From Gallibacterium faecale (GTDB lineage Bacteria; Pseudomonadota; Gammaproteobacteria; Enterobacterales; Pasteurellaceae): a stretch of 15,490 nt of DNA. Of this stretch, positions 8,101-14,760 are shown piece after piece. Both the position numbers and the translations under genes were made by a program. The stretch lies in NCBI RefSeq assembly GCF_027920745.1, contig NZ_JAQIBB010000084.1, forward strand, positions 1 through 15,490. Reading direction: 5' to 3'. The notes under the pieces were generated by a model. The model worked only from the letters and a program-made list of their open reading frames with translations. It did no database searches and was not told where the DNA came from. The number at the start of each line of letters is the position of its first letter. Position 1 is the first letter of the stretch.

Positions 8101-10891
8101 TGGCAGTCTCGCTTTTACTATTGGTAGTCGCAAACAAGCTACTGACACTGCTAATCAGCAAACTTACTATCAAGGCAGTCAAATTGGTGCCTTACAAGGC
8201 GATATTTACCTTGCTGCCAATGACAGTTATCGCCAACAAGGTAGCCGTATTACTGCGGGCGAAGGTGATATCACTATTCTGGCGAAAAAAGTAGACATTA
8301 CCACCACAGAAGATAAATTTATCCACGATTATCAGCATACCTTTAAACAAAGTGGTTTAACCTTTGGTATCAATCTTCCAATAGTACAAGCTGCACAACA
8401 AATTCAACAAACAGCGAAATCAGTAGCCCAAGTTGGCGACGCCAAAGATAATCGTATTAATGCGCTAGCTGCCATTAATGCTGCCTTTGATTTAGCCAAT
8501 ACAGCGGATGTAGTTGGTAATGTTGCCTCCAAGATAGCTAACCAAGGTGTTCAAGGTCTAACACAAAATATCGGCATTAGTGTAGGGTATGGAAAACAGA
8601 AAAATGAACAAACCATTCATACAGAAACAACAACCGCCAATCGTAGTAAAGTGAATGCTGCTGGTAAGGTTAATGTGTTAACTACTGGCGATAAAAATTC
8701 CTCTTATATTCAGGTAAAAGGATCTGATATTGCAGGACAGCAAGGTACAACTTTGCTAACACAAGGCAATCTTGATATTACTGCGCAACAACAAACACAT
8801 TCAGAGCAAAGCCAAAATAAATCAAGTGGTTGGAATGCTGGCGTGGCAGTAAATTATAACAGTGCTGGTGGCGCCTCTTTAGGGATTACAGTAGGCGGTA
8901 ATGCTGGCAAAGGTTATAGTAATGGAGAGGAAACCACTTGGGTAAATAGTCATATTGGTGATAAACAGAGCCAAACAACACTGATTTCAGGTAAAGATCT
9001 CACGATTCAAGGCGGACAAGTCGTTGGTGATAGTGTTAAGGTTCAAGCGGATAATCTAAATATTACCAGCCTACAAGATACGGCAACTTATCAAGGCAAA
9101 CAAAAACAAACTTCCGCTCAAATGACCGTAGGTTACGGTGCTTCTTTATCAGGTAATTATAATCAGTCTAAGATCAATGCTGATTATGCCAGTGTTAATC
9201 AACAATCAGGCATTTTAGCTGGTGATGGTGGTTATAACGTTAATGTTGATAAGAAAGTTGATCTTAAAGGCGGAGCAATACTTTCTACCGCTACCGCAGA
9301 CAAAAATGGTTTATCGGCACAAACCTTTACATTTAGTGATATTACAAACTACAGCAAAGCAAAAGCTAGTGCTGTTGGCTTTAATGCTGGATTTTCAATT
9401 GGTCGAGATCAAACTTCAGAGCAAGATAAAAAGGATAACCAAATTTATCGAGCTGAAAGAGAGAAAAATGGTGAAACCTTTCACAAAGCCAATCCAAACC
9501 AACAAAATTCTAGTCCAATTAAATTTGGCTTAGGTGAAAAAGATGTTCATAGTGCGGATCTTTATGCGGTCTCTAAAATTGGTTTAACTAATTTACTCGG
9601 CAATACTAAAAAATCAGAAAGTGACTCAAGTGTAACCGCTTCAGTGATCAGTGAAGGAAAATTTACTATTAGCGATCAACAAGGGCAAGAGAATATCAAG
9701 CGTATTACTAAAGACGTAATAGAACAAACCAATAGCCTTAAACAGAAAGATTATCAAGACCTACAAAAAGAAGTTGAAACAGATAGCGCAATTAAAAAGG
9801 GTTTTCTTACTAATACCGCTGGCTTTACCGACGAAGCTTACCGCACAATGTTTATTGCGGAACATCGGATGTTTACAGCAAAAATAGATGAAAATGGCAA
9901 TCCAATAAAAGACAAAGAGCTAACCCAAGCCCTTGATGAGGAAGCCAGACAAGCTGCCGATAAAAAATTGCAGAATGGAGAAATTACCCAAGCAGAATAC
10001 GATCAAGAAGTGGAAAATTATAAAAATGATCAACTAGGTAAAGGACGTAATATCTATGAATTAAGAGAGGTTTCCGATCAAGAACGAGAACATCTTAAAC
10101 AGGTAACTTATACAGATCCTATCACAGGAAAAACCGAAACTAGGTATGTCGTCGCTTTTAATGGCATCTTTAATGATAAAAATGCCGCGGCTAAATTTTC
10201 TCGACAAAATTATATCGCTAAGCAGGGAGAGTCAGGTGAAATAGATACACGAATTTATAAAGATGTTTATTTTGTACATCATCCTCAAGCGAATAACGCT
10301 ATCTCAGAATTATTGATTGCGGGCTATGAAAAAATGTTAGAAGGGGAATTGGGTACGACATTAGGTATCAGTAATTCCTCTGCCCAAGCTGTAACGTTAA
10401 TGAAACAATATGGTACAGATAACCTGTTTGTTGGCGCCCACAGTCGAGGCACACTAACAGTAACAAATGCGTTGAATATCCTAGATAGCAAAGAAAACCA
10501 AGAAAATAAATTACTCTCTGGCACTAGGATCAAAATGGTCGGACCGGCTGCTAATGTCAGCCGTGCTGATAACACCTTAAGTTATTTACAAACAGGGGAA
10601 AAACGCACCAGTGCAGAAGGATCAATTCGGATTGAAAACCACCAATCTGATGTGGTGGGTAGTCTACCTATTATACTCGGTGGCAACCCTGCGACAATGA
10701 AGGATAACTGGAAAAATCATGGTTTTGGTAAAAAATTATTAGATATCTTTGGTGACAATTCCTCAGTACATAACTGCTATGGATTAGGACAACCGCAGTG
10801 TACCGATGATGGTTATCGCAAAAAAGATAATCTAATAATGAATAAAGAACGAACTATTTTTGAGCTCAATAACCAAAAACAGGAGAAATAG
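2165..10891 (+). CDS. cdiA: CdiA-type filamentous haemagglutinin exoprotein with lipase-like C-terminal toxin
   Basis: Surface exoprotein of 2908 residues, secreted by the upstream CdiB and carrying a C-terminal effector. The ATG has GAGGAA (2153-2158) upstream. In order: ESPR-type extended signal peptide (MNKHLYRIIFSKTLQRLVVV), with cleavage likely at AHA/DE (A71/D72). TPS/haemagglutination domain about 72-260, with NPYL (145-148) and NPSGI (185-189) standing for the family NPNL/NPDGI motifs, and a C191-x-x-C194 pair. FHA-1 repeats about 570-1130. A non-repetitive, aromatic/basic region about 1262-1500, where receptor-binding domains of CdiA proteins lie. A YP-like segment about 1509-1672. 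FHA-2 repeats about 1680-2412. C-terminal region 2413-2908 with G-A-H-S-R-G around S2760, D2829 (HQSDVV) and H2869 (SSVHNCYG), which reads as an alpha/beta-hydrolase triad. No PT domain or VENN motif is present. The stop codon ends 1 bp before a lipoprotein gene. Family assignment is secure; lipase activity is inferred. Confidence 0.93.
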   Translation: MNKHLYRIIFSKTLQRLVVVSEIATREGKAKHEGQHCHTASLSQRPHWRLKALTIGLYSLLGFFYLTSAHADELQIRADNTAPKNQQPIVLQTANGLPQVNIQTPNDKGLSHNKYQQFDVAQKGAILNNSRKNTQTEQGGWVQANPYLVGGEAKVILNEVNATKPSQLKGYIEVAGGKADVIIANPSGIHCEGCGIINAGRSTFTTGEVQIENGQVTGYRVEKGAVTVSGRGFDSSRQDYTDIIAKEVKINAGIWANELKVTTGQNQVSANNDSIQVIRAGEASQPVGYAVDVAELGGMYANKIHLIGTENGLGVRNAGHIGAAVGEVKVTTEGQLVNTGYIGAQQDITLQSQYQIENQASGVMYSQQGNLQATSKQQGIQQQSSLLTKGKAQGKGNITLKAKEAISQSGESLAKGNITYQAKHIETHPTAKLIAGGTFTHTAQGEQVTIPAYHSAGNALNLIAEETISSHGKHLASTQITAQAKQLDFSQSGFLAYQADLTATQNNLVLDQSHLELKNTLHLSTPTHLSSQQANLQATHIFTTASSLDNRLGTWINRDQQPFNLRLLKGINNQQGQIFTQGNFNLLAQEINNQQGLLFAKGNLTLNSQQTRINNQQGVINTEGQLDLQSGELINDSGLIQSLAAMAIDTHQQRLSNQATKQSSRQQGIISFDKLTVKTGELINQNGFIASHQNQQITATQIDNSEGLIQSDNTQHLISLSTLNNTQGQIVASNNLLLDTDALNNYKGLIVTENGQLTLQGRGQLTNWQGNLLSRGDATISVLGLDNAQQGLISSAANLVIDTHQSLLRNEQGMLFVQQSLYLDSGELNNQQGLIHGQTGITINTHNHTLNNQQTQHQGITSQGDIRLQAVTVLNNQQGNLSTKGNLVIQSEQIDNQQGNLVSQQQVSLTGNTLDNRQGTIQAQQNIEITANREINNQAITTQGSVIQSGATLTLITNQLNNQDTKATTAIPTQGLLGHQLTLSSKQLDNQRGGIYTTDQLSASVAQDIHNQQGEILSLGNVNLQGDSLILHNQQGIIESGQNLRLVLQQFNDEGNIKSHQDALIELQKDLILTQPFVVAGHLAIKTMGDFINQTQLITGKGLQITAKQIENPINSEFTSPNTQLTANSLTNRGLIDGTQNAIYVNTLNNLGTGRIYGDELAIQANVLNNQPEHSNNEVHTATIAARKNLHLGVGTLTNSDHALILSLGDLTIGGQIDANQRAIGQADFVDNGSATIEALGNGKINTKRLWNHDLHLITGEDHQDQRISEYAVHSKGKRYSSLEGWFDRNNNNRHDKNSYFNFNDGRPRVGNPTWVQWHFNRHTVTTTLEHRDPAKILIAGDLRLNGEDLVNDVSQILVGNRIRMGGRVFNQNEKNRNLKGNSVRLENKDLIGEIHRHDEGTWYTMVTKRKRHGWRGKKVWAKYGDDDKPFSRDLPVKYFNFNLVENTIGQTQAVINQATNTTIDGQHQATTLAKQTLNVAPVSSVEPHQISAPALPHIISVEMSQAVGKVRTYQPKIRLPEVSLYRINPNTDSHILVETDPRFTNKRQWLSSDYMFNALRADPQTMLKRLGDGYYEQRLVNEQINQLTGQRFLGNYTSDYEQYKALMDAGIRYAQRYQLIPGVALSAAQMQELTEDMVWLAPQTVTLKDGTQVQVLVPQVYLVKRDVDIQPTGAIISAREIEIDSEGEVNNSGVIAGRNLTQISAQNVVNTGTLAADQLNFQLAKRFYQQGGELNATNLYLNAGSIQIEGRMSEAKTNPNYAHRQLDQQALLQVKRALILQSQGDIQLDATSVNAGSALLTAGGDIHIGTVTERERSHYIANSENYWKLDQQREIGSTFEIKDNAVFNGTQGVMLRAAQINAGGDLIVNSEQGDIQLQAGRDQETLSFATKYKDKSLLSRSTTIIKHDHQYDLAQGSQLSGNNIAVTANQGKVSVEGSTIVADKNVTLQGQELDISAAKNTRKEDDFYAKKKSGLMSGGSLAFTIGSRKQATDTANQQTYYQGSQIGALQGDIYLAANDSYRQQGSRITAGEGDITILAKKVDITTTEDKFIHDYQHTFKQSGLTFGINLPIVQAAQQIQQTAKSVAQVGDAKDNRINALAAINAAFDLANTADVVGNVASKIANQGVQGLTQNIGISVGYGKQKNEQTIHTETTTANRSKVNAAGKVNVLTTGDKNSSYIQVKGSDIAGQQGTTLLTQGNLDITAQQQTHSEQSQNKSSGWNAGVAVNYNSAGGASLGITVGGNAGKGYSNGEETTWVNSHIGDKQSQTTLISGKDLTIQGGQVVGDSVKVQADNLNITSLQDTATYQGKQKQTSAQMTVGYGASLSGNYNQSKINADYASVNQQSGILAGDGGYNVNVDKKVDLKGGAILSTATADKNGLSAQTFTFSDITNYSKAKASAVGFNAGFSIGRDQTSEQDKKDNQIYRAEREKNGETFHKANPNQQNSSPIKFGLGEKDVHSADLYAVSKIGLTNLLGNTKKSESDSSVTASVISEGKFTISDQQGQENIKRITKDVIEQTNSLKQKDYQDLQKEVETDSAIKKGFLTNTAGFTDEAYRTMFIAEHRMFTAKIDENGNPIKDKELTQALDEEARQAADKKLQNGEITQAEYDQEVENYKNDQLGKGRNIYELREVSDQEREHLKQVTYTDPITGKTETRYVVAFNGIFNDKNAAAKFSRQNYIAKQGESGEIDTRIYKDVYFVHHPQANNAISELLIAGYEKMLEGELGTTLGISNSSAQAVTLMKQYGTDNLFVGAHSRGTLTVTNALNILDSKENQENKLLSGTRIKMVGPAANVSRADNTLSYLQTGEKRTSAEGSIRIENHQSDVVGSLPIILGGNPATMKDNWKNHGFGKKLLDIFGDNSSVHNCYGLGQPQCTDDGYRKKDNLIMNKERTIFELNNQKQEK
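3875..5290 (+). repeat. Degenerate 60-66 bp FHA-1 coding repeats in cdiA
   Basis: This stretch repeatedly encodes L/I-N-N-Q-Q-G-x-I/L followed by S/T-x-G-N-L at intervals of about 20-22 residues, the period of FHA beta-helix coils. The DNA core AATAATCAACAAGG or AATAATCAGCAAGG recurs, for example near 3877, 3937 and 4003. Such near-identical DNA can recombine within the gene and can cause assembly collapse. The limits given are approximate, and more divergent copies extend on both sides. Confidence 0.8.
9401..10888 (+). other. Variable C-terminal (toxin) region of CdiA, lipase/alpha-beta-hydrolase-like
   Basis: After the last FHA-2 coil (GFNAGFSIG) the protein changes from beta-helix repeats to a charged, helical segment (about 2413-2655, with runs such as EEARQAADKKLQNGEITQAE). 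A compact domain of about 250 residues follows. Its beta-strand YVVAFNGIFND is followed by a serine elbow at V-G-A-H-S2760-R-G, an acidic residue after a strand (D2829) and a late histidine (H2869). Their order and spacing fit a serine esterase/lipase fold. Two cysteines (C2871, C2879) flank the extreme tail. The likely target is lipid in the envelope of a neighbouring cell; this is inference from fold and from the lipoprotein genes behind it. Confidence 0.65.
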
Positions 10892-10892
10892 A

Positions 10893-11276
10893 ATGAGAAC
10901 CTTAATAACTACATTAGTAGGTGTATTATTCACTGGTATCTTAACCGCTTGCTCATTTGGCGGATTTCAACCGCCAAAGCCTTATTATGGTTGGCGATTA
11001 CATAATTCAATTAACTTATACCCCCCCTCAGAAAAAGGGAGTTTCTGGGAATATTTAACTAAACGGGAAAATGATATGCGTTCCTGTGGAATGGACCCAG
11101 TAATAGGAGAAAGCGATAACCCTAAAGCTAATTTATGTTTAGAACAAAAAGGCTGGTATTTAGAGGGCGGACCTGTCTGTGAAAATGAATTAATGTGGGA
11201 TAGACCTTTATGTATTGAATGGCGAAAAAAACACAGTAAGCCTGATGCAAAACCTTGGGGAAAAAATAAAAAATAG
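10893..11276 (+). CDS. Small lipoprotein, candidate immunity protein 1
   Basis: 127 residues. The N-terminus is a lipoprotein signal peptide with lipobox L-T-A-C, so lipidation would fall on C20. The residue after the cysteine is S, which favours outer-membrane sorting. The mature part is about 107 residues, rich in W/Y/P, with four cysteines in the pattern C...C-L-x3-G-W-x8-C-x10-C-I-E. I chose the ATG at 10893 because AGGAG (10881-10885) sits 7 bases upstream and because it begins directly at the signal peptide; a longer in-frame reading from 10860 would overlap cdiA and bury the signal. It starts 1 bp after the cdiA stop, so the genes are probably translationally coupled, as expected for a toxin-immunity pair. 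Type VI lipase effectors are known to be paired with periplasmic lipoprotein immunity proteins, and the same logic applies here by inference. No family recognised. Confidence 0.8.
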   Translation: MRTLITTLVGVLFTGILTACSFGGFQPPKPYYGWRLHNSINLYPPSEKGSFWEYLTKRENDMRSCGMDPVIGESDNPKANLCLEQKGWYLEGGPVCENELMWDRPLCIEWRKKHSKPDAKPWGKNKK

Positions 11277-11277
11277 G

Positions 11278-11310
11278 TGATCTGTACCCTTAAAGTTGAA
11301 CCAAAAATAC
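11278..11310. repeat. Possible IS3/IS150-type end remnant
   Basis: Immediately after the first lipoprotein stop, the DNA reads TG-A-CTGTACCC, then AAAGTTGAAC a few bases on. It starts with TG and has the CTGCACCC-AAAGTTG-AC appearance of IS3/IS150-group termini. It resembles the left-hand motif at 126-145. No transposase or second end is present in the 89-bp gap, so it would be a fossil tip at most. I see no convincing promoter in this gap. Confidence 0.2.
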
Positions 11311-11365
11311 AGAAGATAGAGTTTAACAATAAAGTTATCTTAAATAGTAAAGAGGAGAAAGAATA

Positions 11366-11761
11366 ATGAAAAAAATGATATTATTATTTTCCTTATTACT
11401 ATTATCAGGTTGCTATTTAGCTAATGGCTCTCCTCCATCTTTTAGATTTTGGATAGCTCCTGAGGGAATTAGTGAGGAGCAAGAAAAAAAAATATCGCAT
11501 GATTGTGATAAAAAAGCTTATAACATGTTAGATGAGAGCCAAAAAAGATTATTTGATAAAGGTGATACATCTTGGGAAGAAATATATAAAAATAAAAATG
11601 AATACAAAAGATATAGGGAAGTTACTCGCTTAAATGAAAAATATTATGAACAATGTCTTTATGATTCAGGATTTCGTTTTAGACCACCTTTAGTATGGTG
11701 CTTAGCCCAAGATGGTGATAATACTAAAATTTGTATGGAGAATATGAAATATAGAAATTAA
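11366..11761 (+). CDS. Small lipoprotein, candidate immunity protein 2
   Basis: 131 residues with a clear lipoprotein signal (lipobox L-S-G-C, lipidation on C16). GAGGAG at 11352-11357 lies 8 bases before the ATG. The mature part is charged and K/E/Y-rich in its middle. Its C-terminal half repeats the pattern of the preceding lipoprotein: C-L-x3-G-F-x9-C-x10-C-M-E, plus an upstream C in HDCDKK. The spacing (13-14 and 10 residues between cysteines) is nearly the same in both, so I judge them distant paralogues. This gene is more AT-rich than cdiA. It ends 1 bp before the orphan CdiA homology begins. It could be a second immunity variant protecting against another allele of the lipase toxin, or a stray immunity gene left by an earlier cassette. 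Family not recognised. Confidence 0.75.
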   Translation: MKKMILLFSLLLLSGCYLANGSPPSFRFWIAPEGISEEQEKKISHDCDKKAYNMLDESQKRLFDKGDTSWEEIYKNKNEYKRYREVTRLNEKYYEQCLYDSGFRFRPPLVWCLAQDGDNTKICMENMKYRN

Positions 11762-11762
11762 A

Positions 11763-12011
11763 AGTGGTTTATATGTAGGTAAAACAGGCCTAAATGTCAA
11801 TGTAGCCGGCAATACCCACTTAAAAGGCGCAGTGATTGAAAGTCAAGCAAGCGCAGAAAACAATCAATTTACAACAGGCAGTTTAACCGCAGAATCGATA
11901 GCGAATCACAGTGAAGTGAAAGTCTCTTCAGCAGGCGGTGGGCTCTCTACCGACCCAACCCAAAATATTGCCAATGGCTTTGCAGCGGGATTAAGTGCAT
12001 TAGGGAATATT
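11763..12011 (+). repeat. Direct repeat, copy 1 (FHA-2 tail shared by both cassettes)
   Basis: This 249-bp segment aligns without any length change to 14854-15102. The encoded peptides share VNVAGNTHL, FTTGSLT and the whole stretch GGGLSTDPTQNIANGFAAG. The DNA is nearly identical toward the right end. It includes the S-G-L/I-x-A-G-x-x-G coil that also occurs in full-length CdiA at residues 2348-2355, so it is a likely seam for toxin-tail exchange. Confidence 0.85.
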
Positions 12012-13514
12012 CATAAACAAGACAGTAGCACCACACACAGTGCCATCGGTAGCAATATCCAGCTTACTACCCAACAAGATGAGATACCGACTACCCTATC
12101 CCGCGATACCGCAACAGCGAATGAACGCGTACAGAAAGCGGATATGGAGGAAATGAAAGCTCGTCAAGAGATGGCACAGGTGATAGGCGATATTGCCAAT
12201 AATGGCATTACCTTAGTCTTAAAACCAAAATTAGACGAGGCAGAGCGCCAAAAAGCTGAAGCTATTGCAATATTAAAAAATGATGAGCATAACCAAGCAG
12301 CACAACAACAATTAGATACAGCCAATGAGGTCATAAAAACCTACGGGCAAGGCGGTCAAATCCAATTAGCCGTGCGGGCGGTTACAGGCGTATTACAAGG
12401 GATTGCAACAGGTGAAGCTTCGCAAGCAGTGGTCGGAGGGGTATCTCCTTATGCTAATTATGCGATAAAGGAAGCCACGACAGATAAGAATAACAACGTT
12501 AATCTTGAAGCTAACCTGATGGCACACGCCTTATTAGGTGCAATCGAAGCCTATGCCACAGGGAACAACGCCGCCGCAGGCGCTGCGGGTGCGGTCAGTG
12601 GTGAGTTAGCAGCAAAAATTATCACAGAACAGCTTTACCAAAAAACACCAGACCAACTCACCGAAGCTCAAAAACAAACGGTATCCACCTTAAGCCAACT
12701 TGCTAGTGGTTTAGCTGGCGGCTTGATTAGCGACAATACCGTAGGGGCGATTAGTTCAGCAGAAATTGGTAAACGGGCGGTTGAGAATAATGGATTACTT
12801 AGTGGACAAGTTTCTGATTTATTTAGAGAGTTGGAAGCAGCGGAGAAAGATAAGCAGCCTATAGAAGAAATTTTTATAAAAGCTAAAGCGCTAAGTGATA
12901 AGCAATATAAAGAATTAACAGAAAACTGTACTGATTCTGCAATATGCCGTTACGGCACAGAAAAAGCATTAGAAGAAGCAAATCAAAAAGCCTTTGAATT
13001 GGTAGGGTATTTTAATTCCAAACTAAGTAATTTATCTTATGAAGCTCAAAATAAATTTCTTGAGTTTATTATTGATGAAAACAGTAAAGAATTTAATTTT
13101 ATTGAAGAAAACAGAACGATTACTGAAAAAGCGATAGTTGGTTTGGTAGATAGTTTTATTGCTTCTCAACAAGCTCAAGGAATAAAAATATCGCCTAAGA
13201 TTGCTAGTTTTGCAAAGAAAACAACATTAGACAGCCCAAAAGAATATCTATCTAAACCAAAACAAAAAGTAAACTCAGCATCAGTTGGCGATATTGTTCG
13301 TACTCCGACAAGTCATCCTGGAGATTTCATTCGATTAAAAGGAAATCAAGGATTAAAGAATAAATATACAGGTGAAATATGGGAAAAAAGTGAAACACAA
13401 CATTCTGATAAAGAAGGAGAATGGAAAGTTGGTATAGGAAAAAACTCTCCAAGTAAAACAAAAAAAATAACGATAGGACAAAGTGATGGAAAAATTATTA
13501 AGATCGACAAATAG
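11763..13514 (+). pseudogene. Orphan CdiA C-terminal cassette 1 (FHA-2 tail, PT-VENN, toxin)
   Basis: A displaced 3' end of a cdiA gene. The frame opens directly after the preceding lipoprotein stop at the codons for S-G-L-Y-V-G, in the middle of an FHA-2 coil. There is no ATG or ribosome-binding site; the first possible start is a GTG at 11832 without a Shine-Dalgarno, so it is probably silent. Content: FHA-2 tail to about 12011, a pretoxin domain rich in A/G/Q, and a true VENN motif at 12780-12791. The variable CdiA-CT (12792-13514, 240 residues) follows. The CT has a helical entry-type region with a CTDSAIC cysteine pair and a small basic C-terminal domain (GDFIRLKGNQG, EIWEKS, GKIIKIDK). 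That tail recalls short polymorphic RNase-type toxins, but I cannot fix the family. The frame is intact to its stop, so recombination could restore a functional CdiA. It is followed by an overlapping immunity candidate. Confidence 0.85.
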
Positions 13515-14748
13515 AAATATTAATTTAGATGAAATAGACTTTATTTCTATACAAGATAGCGATGGATGGGTTGGATATATTAATTTCATAGGAGAAAATA
13601 ACTTATTAGGTATAGATTTAACTATTGATTTATTTTATAAGTTTTTTAAACAAGATATTGAATCTTTTTTCTCTTTAAATACACTTGCTTATGATAAAGA
13701 AGATGATTTTTTTAGTTTGGAAGAATATTCTTCTTTATATTCTGAAGCGAAAGAAAAAAAATTAATTTATGATAATTGGGATGAACTTATTAAAATTTCT
13801 TATGATAATCCATTACATTCTGATTTATGTAGATTAGATTTTAATTGGAGTAATATTGTTTCAATATCCAAATTAATTATGGCAATAGATTCATTTTCAG
13901 ACATTAACCTATTAATAGGTAATTTTTTAATAATAAATCCTAAATTAAACATAATGTTATCACCAAGAGGAATTGGATTTGATGTTTTTTGTTTAAATAG
14001 GGATACAAAAACAAGCTTTGATTTTATTAAATCATTCTCAAAATTTAATAATTTTAAATGCTATTTATCCATGAAATATTTATTAAACTTAAATAAAGAT
14101 AATATAAAACAATTTTTTTCTTTATATGAAAAGATTGGAGATTATAGTGATGTAGTAATGCACCATACATATTCTTTAGAGCTTAAAAATATTGTTAAAT
14201 TAAAAAACATTAACTTCTCTGGTTTTTCAAGTAGTAATAGATGGGTTGGATATTTTGAGGTAAAACAAAAAAAAGATAATAATTTAATAAAGGAAGCCAT
14301 ATCTCTTTTTAATAATTTTTTTAAATATGATATTAATGATTTCTTTTTGCTTAGTTCATTAGCAAGCTGTGATAATGGCGCAATAAGTGAAGAATTTATT
14401 GATTATATTGATATTTATAAAAAAATAAAAGAAGAAAATATTTTTAAAAGATATTTAGATAAAAAAAATAATGAGAACATTAAAGCAAAAGCATTAAATC
14501 TTTGCTTTGATTATGATACTTTTATGCCATTATGTGAACTTGTGATGGTATTATCCTTTAATAATATTTTCGGTCAAATTTGTTTCCTTATTAATCCAAA
14601 ATTACAAATTGCATTATACCCACATGATGATATTGGTTTTGGAGTAATTGCATTGAATGATGATCCTACTTTAGGTATTAAATTTCTCAAATTTTGTGAA
14701 AATGATAGTAGATTTAGAGTTTATATTGAATCTGAAGGGTTAAATTAA
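13486..14748 (+). CDS. Candidate CdiI immunity protein of orphan cassette 1, internally duplicated
   Basis: 420 residues, cytoplasmic by appearance (no signal peptide or membrane segment). I chose the ATG at 13486, with AGGA (13475-13478) 7 bases upstream; it overlaps the orphan toxin stop by 29 bp, the arrangement expected of a toxin-immunity pair. The protein consists of two related halves. W28-V-G-Y aligns with W253-V-G-Y, FFKQDIESFFSLNTLA with FFKYDINDFFLLSSLA, and NPKL at 151-154 with NPKL at 370-373, each of the latter followed by L-x-P-x(1-3)-I-G-F. The LYPHDDIGFGV motif is loosely like DUF3885-type proteins, a weak resemblance from memory. Base composition is far more AT-rich than cdiA and codons end largely in A/T, indicating separate origin. 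CdiI proteins are usually 100-200 residues, so a fused pair of immunity domains is plausible. Confidence 0.7.
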   Translation: MEKLLRSTNRNINLDEIDFISIQDSDGWVGYINFIGENNLLGIDLTIDLFYKFFKQDIESFFSLNTLAYDKEDDFFSLEEYSSLYSEAKEKKLIYDNWDELIKISYDNPLHSDLCRLDFNWSNIVSISKLIMAIDSFSDINLLIGNFLIINPKLNIMLSPRGIGFDVFCLNRDTKTSFDFIKSFSKFNNFKCYLSMKYLLNLNKDNIKQFFSLYEKIGDYSDVVMHHTYSLELKNIVKLKNINFSGFSSSNRWVGYFEVKQKKDNNLIKEAISLFNNFFKYDINDFFLLSSLASCDNGAISEEFIDYIDIYKKIKEENIFKRYLDKKNNENIKAKALNLCFDYDTFMPLCELVMVLSFNNIFGQICFLINPKLQIALYPHDDIGFGVIALNDDPTLGIKFLKFCENDSRFRVYIESEGLN

Positions 14749-14760
14749 TTATTCATATAA

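Noticed and set aside
7575..8294. Plus-strand alternate-frame open readings inside cdiA
   Set aside because: They are frame shadows of the FHA-2 coding sequence with low-complexity composition and no start signals.
10860..10892. Upstream extension of the first lipoprotein gene to 10860
   Set aside because: The extension overlaps cdiA, has no Shine-Dalgarno, and would place 11 residues before a perfect lipoprotein signal peptide.
11832..13514. Orphan cassette 1 as a normal protein-coding gene starting at GTG 11832
   Set aside because: No ribosome-binding site precedes the GTG, and homology to FHA-2 extends upstream of it in the same frame to 11763, showing it is a detached gene end.
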